This document shows positions 5,028 to 9,537 of a stretch of DNA of 9,537 nt, piece by piece. Both the position numbers and the translations under genes were made by a program. The notes under the pieces were generated by a model. That model did not search any database, was not told where the DNA came from, and saw only the letters and a program-made list of their open reading frames with translations. The stretch's first letter is position 1; each line of letters opens with the position of its first letter. The stretch comes from UBA1731 sp963653155 (lineage in GTDB: Bacteria; Verrucomicrobiota; Kiritimatiellia; RFP12; UBA1067): positions 1-9,537 of the forward strand of contig CAVJWR010000115.1 in the NCBI GenBank assembly GCA_963653155.1, given 5' to 3'.

Positions 5028-7789
5028 ATGGCTAATCAAAATCCAGAACAGATTGCCCGCGACAAGATTGACGCGATGCTTGCCGCCGCCGGATGGTCTG
5101 TTCAAGACCACAATCTGCCGAACCTTAACGCAAGTCTTGGCGTTGCGTTGCGCGAATATCCCACATTTACTGGCCCAACGGACTATCTGCTCCTTGTTGA
5201 CAAGAAGCCATGCGGCCTCATCGAGGCCAAGAAGTTTGCGCTCGGCTACAATCTCACTGATGTTGAGAAGCAGTCGGAGGACTATGCAAATGCCGAATTG
5301 AAGGCATTTGGCAACAAGTATTACATTCGATTCATCTACGAATCAACTGGCATCGTTACGCGCTTTCGCGACCGCAAGGATCCCAAGCCTCGTTCCCGCG
5401 AGGTATTTTCCTTTATGCGACCGGAGGAGATGCAGCGTCTACTGAAAGAACCCAAGACGCTTCGTGGACGATTGCGCGAAGACATCCCATCTCTTGCGCA
5501 TGGGAATCTGCGGGACTGCCAGTTTACGGCCATAAGAAATCTGGAGAAGTCATTTGCAGACGCCAATCCCCGCGCACTCGTCCAGATGGCCACAGGGGCA
5601 GGCAAGACGTTTACCGCGATAACGTCTGTCTATCGACTGCTGAAATTTGCCAAGGCAAAGCGAGTGTTGATGCTCGTCGATACGAAACAGCTCGGAATAC
5701 AGGCCCTTGAAGAGTTCCAGAACTACCAGCCGTCGGGTGAACAGTACAAGTTCCATGAACTCTATCCTGTGCAGCGGTTAACCTCATCGAAAGTAGACCC
5801 CAACGCCAAGGTTTGCATTTCCACGATTCAGCGGATGTACTCAATTCTCAAGGGACAGGAACTAGACGAGACGAGCGAAGAGGATTCCGCAAAATGGCAG
5901 ACAGGCAAGAACGCCGTAGTGGAATACTGCCAGACCTTGCCTCCCGAATACTTTGACTTCCTGATCGTCGACGAATGCCATCGCTCAATCTACAATCTCT
6001 GGCGTCAGGTTCTCGAATACTTCGACGCTTTCATCACGGGACTCACGGCCACGCCGGACAATCGTACGTTCGCATTCTTCAAGCAGAATGTGGTAAGCGA
6101 GTATACCCACGAACAGGCTATTCTTGACGGCGTGAACGTGGGCGGTGATGTCTATCTCATCGGCACGAAAATCACCCAAAACGGCGAAACGATATCCTGC
6201 GAGCAACAGGTGCGCACACGCGACAAGATGACCCGTGCCGAGAAATGGGAGAAACTGGACGACGATCTGCCGTACACAGGCAAAGACCTCGACAAGAAGG
6301 TCGTGAGCAAGAGCCAGATACGTACCGTCATCATGGAGTTCAAGAAGGTCTTGTTCAAAAAACTCTTTCCACACCGTTCCGGCGACCATGTTCCGAAGAC
6401 CCTCATTTTCGCAAAGGACGATTCACACGCCAACGACATCGTGGACATCGTGCGCGAGGTGTTCGGAGAAGGCAACGACTTCTGCAAGAAGGTCACGTAT
6501 CAAGCGGAGGAAGATNNNNNNNNNNTTCGCAGTTCAGGAACGACTACTATCCCCGAATCGCCGTCACGGTCGACATGATCGCAACCGGCACGGATGTGAA
6601 ACCGCTCGAATGTCTCATTTTCATGCGGGACGTCCGCAGCGCGAACTACTTTGAGCAGATGAAGGGGCGCGGGACGCGCACTATTGACATTGAGGCTCTC
6701 AAGAAAGTCACGCCGGACGCCAAAGACGGAAAGCAGCACTACATCCTCGTTGACGCAATTGGCGTCACTAATTCCCTGAAAACGATCTCTGGCGACTTTG
6801 AGAAGAAGCCAGGGGTCTCGCTCAAGGAACTTCTGCAAAAGGCCGCACTTTCGCAGCTCACCGCTGACGAGGGAACTTCTCTCGCAGGCCGTCTTACCAA
6901 ACTCGGCAATGTGCTGACGAGCGAAGAGCATGAGAAAGTCATGCAACTGACGGGAGGCAAAGACCTGCAGACCGTGGCAAAAGACCTATACTATGCTTTT
7001 GACCCAGACAACATCAAAGCCGCCACGACGAATGTGAAGGTAGCAGATCCGAGCCTGACCGATGAAGAGGCAAAGACCAAGGCAGAGGAGGAACTTCAGA
7101 ATGAAGCCATGAAAACGTTCAACGGCGTCTTGAACCAGTTTCTCGTGAACGCCCGAAAGGCACACGACCAGTATCTCGCCGATAATATCGATACCGTCAC
7201 GAAAAGCGAATGGGCTACGGATTCCGAAAAAGCCTGCGAATCGTATGTCTATGATTTCGAGAACTGGCTCAACGTCAACAGAGACAAGATCGAGCCGCTA
7301 CAGATTTACTTTGAACAGCCGCATCGGCGCAAGGATGTGACACTTGAAATGATCACCGACTTTATCAGGCAGATGAAAAGCGCTCGCAATCCTTTTTCCG
7401 TCGAGACGCTTTGGTCTGCCTACCACAGGCTCGGCAGGGCGGAAAAGCCGTCGTTCGACGGATCACGCGAAGCTGCCGCACTTGCCCTGATTCGCTATGT
7501 GTCCAGCATCGACCAGGCGCTCATTCCGTTTTCTGCCACAGTTGATGCCAACTACAAGGCGTGGGTGTTCAAGTGGAACAACGCACATCCCGGAAACAAG
7601 CTCACCGACGAGGATGCGGAGTTCATGCGCCATGTGCGTGATCACTACAAGACGAATCTGCACATCAGCCGTGACGATTTCAACCTTATCCCGTTCACCG
7701 AGTACGGAGGATATTTCCGCCTGAAGAGGATTTTCGGCAACGAGACACAATTCGTCCTCGATGAACTCAACGAGGCTCTTGCCGCATAA
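5028..7789 (+). CDS. hsdR: Type I restriction enzyme HsdR subunit (interrupted by an N gap)
   Basis: HsdR is the ATP-dependent translocase and endonuclease of a type I restriction-modification complex. With the start at 5028, D52 in GPTDYLLL and E66-A-K68 in GLIEAKK form the PD-(D/E)XK nuclease. The helicase motor follows: Walker A ATGAGKT (K193), Walker B DECH (315-318), GLTATP (338-343), then after the gap VDMIATGTD and QMKGRGTR (motifs V and VI). A long helical C-terminal region should bind HsdM/HsdS. I prefer ATG 5028 (MANQNPEQIARDKID) because family members start close to this PEQIAR segment and AGAGG lies five bases upstream; ATG 4992 and TTG 4935 are in-frame alternatives. The frame changes at the Ns (6516-6525), between AEED and SQFRN, where several codons are missing; both flanks are family-typical, so the gene is probably intact. 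The product is about 920 residues. hsdM follows after 11 bases. Confidence 0.95.
6516..6525. other. Run of ten Ns inside hsdR, a true small gap
   Basis: Unlike the gap at 399-408, no duplicated sequence flanks it. To keep hsdR in frame the missing length must be 2 modulo 3; about 11, 14 or 17 bases would supply the 4-6 residues expected between AEED and SQFRN. The ten Ns are therefore a placeholder length. Confidence 0.75.
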
Positions 7790-7800
7790 AGGAAGCCATA

Positions 7801-9099
7801 ATGTCTGCAAAAATAGATTCCGCCGTCCGCATAGACCAGTCTTCCGCGCTTGTCAAGCGCGTATGGAGTTTCTGCAACGTCCTGCGGGACGAGGGCGTGG
7901 GGGCAAGCGAGTACCTAGAGCAGATCACGTTTCTCCTGTTTCTCAAAATGGCCGATGAACTTGACCGCGAGATGCCTGCCGAGTGGAATTGGCAGGTCTT
8001 GAAGTCGAAGACGGGCACAGACCTCAAGGACTACTACGAGAAACTTCTCGCCGCACTCGGCAACGAGCCGGGAATGCTTGGCCAGATGTTCTTGCAAGCC
8101 AAAAACCACATTGGCACTCCGGCCCGTCTCGCCGGTGTGATCGACATGATCGGGCGCGAGCAGTGGAGTGGCATGAACACCGACCTCAAGGGCGACATCT
8201 ACGAGGAACTGCTCGCCAAGACCGCCGAGGACAAGAAAAGCGGCGCGGGACAGTACTTCACCGCTCGCGCCCTCATCTCCGCCATCATGCAGTGCCTTCG
8301 TCCCCAGCCAGGCGAGACGATATGCGACCCGGCCTGCGGCACGGGCGGATTCTTCCTCAAGGCATACGAATACATCCTCGAACACTTCGCGGACACGATG
8401 AACGTTCAGCAGAAGAAGTTTCTGCGTGACAAAACATTCTCAGGAAATGAGATCGTGCCCACCACGCGCCGCCTTTGCCTGATGAATATGTATCTGCACA
8501 ATATGGGCACTCTTGACGGCGCGGTTCCGGTGGAACTCAAGGACGCACTCGTGTCCTCGCCGTCTACCTTCGTGAAGATCGTCGCCACGAATCCGCCGTT
8601 CGGCAAGAAGACTGCCCAGACCATCATAAACGAAGAGGGCGATGAGTCGAAGGAAAAGCAGATATACAACCGTCAGGACTTCTGGTGCGTGACCTCCAAC
8701 AAGCAGCTGAACTTCGTGCAGCATATACGCACCCTGCTCCGCACGGACGGCCGTGCCGCCGTGGTTCTGCCGGATAACGTCCTCTTCGAGAAAGGCGCGG
8801 GGGAGACAATACGAAAGAAACTGATGGAGACGATGGATCTGCACACCATCCTTCGTCTCCCCACGGGCATCTTCTACGCGCCGGGGGTGAGGGCAAACGT
8901 CCTGTTCTTCGATGCCCGTCCCGCGTCAAAGACGGTACAGACGAAGGAGGTGTGGGTGTACGACTACCGCACAAACATCCACCACACGCTCAAGACGAAT
9001 CCGATGCGGGAGGAGAACTTGGCGGACTTCGTGAAATGCTACAACTCGGAGAATCGCCACAAGCGACAGGAGACATGGAGCGAATCGAACCCTGACTGA
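7801..9099 (+). CDS. hsdM: Type I methyltransferase HsdM subunit, ended early by an in-frame TGA
   Basis: HsdM is the N6-adenine DNA methyltransferase subunit; two copies pair with one HsdS to protect host DNA. The N-terminal helical domain (about 10-140, ALVKRVWSFCNVLRDEGVG) is followed by the SAM-binding domain with DIYEELL and SGAGQYFT. Motif I is DPACGTGGFF (D176) and the catalytic motif IV is NPPF (264-267), so the active site is complete. The start is supported by AAGGA at 7789-7793, seven bases upstream, directly after the hsdR stop. The frame ends at residue 432 with TGA (9097-9099) in the context NPD-stop-RWRKY, where HsdM proteins usually have NPDGRWRK. One change, GGA to TGA, explains it, and the frame continues to 9297. 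If real, the product lacks about 65 C-terminal residues important for complex assembly. Confidence 0.93.
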   Translation: MSAKIDSAVRIDQSSALVKRVWSFCNVLRDEGVGASEYLEQITFLLFLKMADELDREMPAEWNWQVLKSKTGTDLKDYYEKLLAALGNEPGMLGQMFLQAKNHIGTPARLAGVIDMIGREQWSGMNTDLKGDIYEELLAKTAEDKKSGAGQYFTARALISAIMQCLRPQPGETICDPACGTGGFFLKAYEYILEHFADTMNVQQKKFLRDKTFSGNEIVPTTRRLCLMNMYLHNMGTLDGAVPVELKDALVSSPSTFVKIVATNPPFGKKTAQTIINEEGDESKEKQIYNRQDFWCVTSNKQLNFVQHIRTLLRTDGRAAVVLPDNVLFEKGAGETIRKKLMETMDLHTILRLPTGIFYAPGVRANVLFFDARPASKTVQTKEVWVYDYRTNIHHTLKTNPMREENLADFVKCYNSENRHKRQETWSESNPD

Positions 9100-9297
9100 C
9101 GATGGCGCAAGTACACATACGACGAGATCGTCAAGCGAGAGGGAACAAACCTCGACTTCAAGTGGATCAAGGAGAAGACTGATTCCGTGGAGGACGTCTC
9201 GCTCGACGAACTCATGGACGAGCTCAAGTCGCAGCGCGAGGCTTACGTGACGGCCATCGACGGACTCAATGCCGCCCTCACGGAGGTCGGCGAATGA
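9100..9297 (+). pseudogene. hsdM: Severed C-terminal segment of hsdM
   Basis: In the same frame as hsdM, 65 codons run from RWRKYTYDEIVKREGTNLDF to the TGA at 9295-9297 without a stop. The content matches the usual HsdM tail: a YDEI segment, a WIKEK segment and a final amphipathic helix. Together with the upstream part this gives 498 residues, the normal family length. No good in-frame start follows the nonsense codon, so it is unlikely to be made separately. Its stop overlaps the hsdS ATG, as expected for an intact ancestral operon. A sequencing error or a population variant at 9097 would make it an ordinary part of hsdM. Confidence 0.85.
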
Positions 9298-9537
9298 CCA
9301 CGGTCGAGAAGATCAAGGCGAAGATTCTCGACCTCGCCATTCGCGGCAAACTCGTCCCACAAGACCCAAATGACGAACCGGCATCGGTTCTCCTTGAACA
9401 TATCAAGGAGGAAAAAGCTGAACTCGTCAAGGCGAAGAGGATCAAGAAGGACAAGAATCCCTCCGAAATTGTCATCGGTTCCGATGGGGTGCCCTATGAG
9501 AAGTTCCAAGACGGGACGAAAAAGGACTTGTCGGCAG
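9294..9537 (+). CDS. hsdS: Type I restriction specificity subunit HsdS, N-terminal part
   Basis: The first 81 codons are present; the gene runs off the right edge. They begin MTTVEKIKAKILDLAIRGKL and continue VPQDPNDEPASVLL, a characteristic N-terminus of type I specificity subunits, which use two target recognition domains to read the two halves of a bipartite DNA site. The lysine-rich helix (IKEEKAELVKAKRIKKDK) is typical of the region before the first recognition domain. The recognition domains lie outside the window, so the target sequence cannot be guessed. The start is fixed by GGAGG at 9282-9286, seven bases upstream, and overlaps the full-length hsdM stop as ATGA, implying translational coupling that the early TGA in hsdM would weaken. 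Confidence 0.93.
   Translation, partial: MTTVEKIKAKILDLAIRGKLVPQDPNDEPASVLLEHIKEEKAELVKAKRIKKDKNPSEIVIGSDGVPYEKFQDGTKKDLSA

Noticed and set aside
9097..9099. TGA read as glycine or tryptophan (alternative genetic code)
   Set aside because: TGA is the natural stop at 1085-1087, 3907-3909 (minus strand) and 9295-9297, and no other gene contains an internal TGA, so genome-wide reassignment does not fit.

Overview
The window looks like part of a metagenome-assembled bacterial chromosome of fairly high GC content (judged by eye), with compact, often overlapping genes. It contains two runs of exactly ten Ns, both inside genes, which look like scaffolding joins. The lineage cannot be fixed from sequence alone. 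The intergenic heptamer/octamer repeats, the hairpin arrays and the small uncharacterised anchored proteins remind me of uncultured PVC-group gut bacteria (Kiritimatiellae/Lentisphaerae/Verrucomicrobia); this is a low-confidence guess.

Left part (1-3866), housekeeping. The first 25 codons of a homoserine dehydrogenase run off the left edge on the minus strand. It diverges from a two-gene plus-strand unit: a membrane-anchored uncharacterised protein whose frame is split by a spurious N gap, and a small phosphoglycerate-mutase-like metalloenzyme that overlaps it by 4 bases. The divergent promoters have overlapping -35 boxes. A 152-base intergenic region made largely of tandem heptamers in inverted orientation precedes a PflX-like radical SAM protein. 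A TACO1/YebC-family gene follows, with its own promoter inside the end of the radical SAM gene and a strong terminator after it.

Middle (3867-5027). A minus-strand anchored protein of unknown function has a consensus extended -10 only 9 bases from its ATG. Next comes a roughly 480-base non-coding stretch holding octamer repeats, four related hairpins with conserved flanks and variable self-complementary stems, and an extended -10 promoter for the restriction operon.

Right part (5028-9537), a type I restriction-modification operon in the order hsdR-hsdM-hsdS. HsdR has the nuclease and helicase motifs but is interrupted by the second N run, where a few codons are missing. HsdM has all catalytic motifs, but an in-frame TGA stands where a glycine (NPDGRWRK) is expected. 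The frame then continues 65 more codons to a normal stop that overlaps the hsdS start as ATGA. As sequenced, the methyltransferase would lose its C-terminal segment and coupling to hsdS would be disrupted; a base error or population variant is also possible. HsdS runs off the right edge.

I found no CRISPR array, tRNA, rRNA, transposase or clearly new defence system. The most unusual content is the hsdM nonsense codon and the intergenic repeat families.
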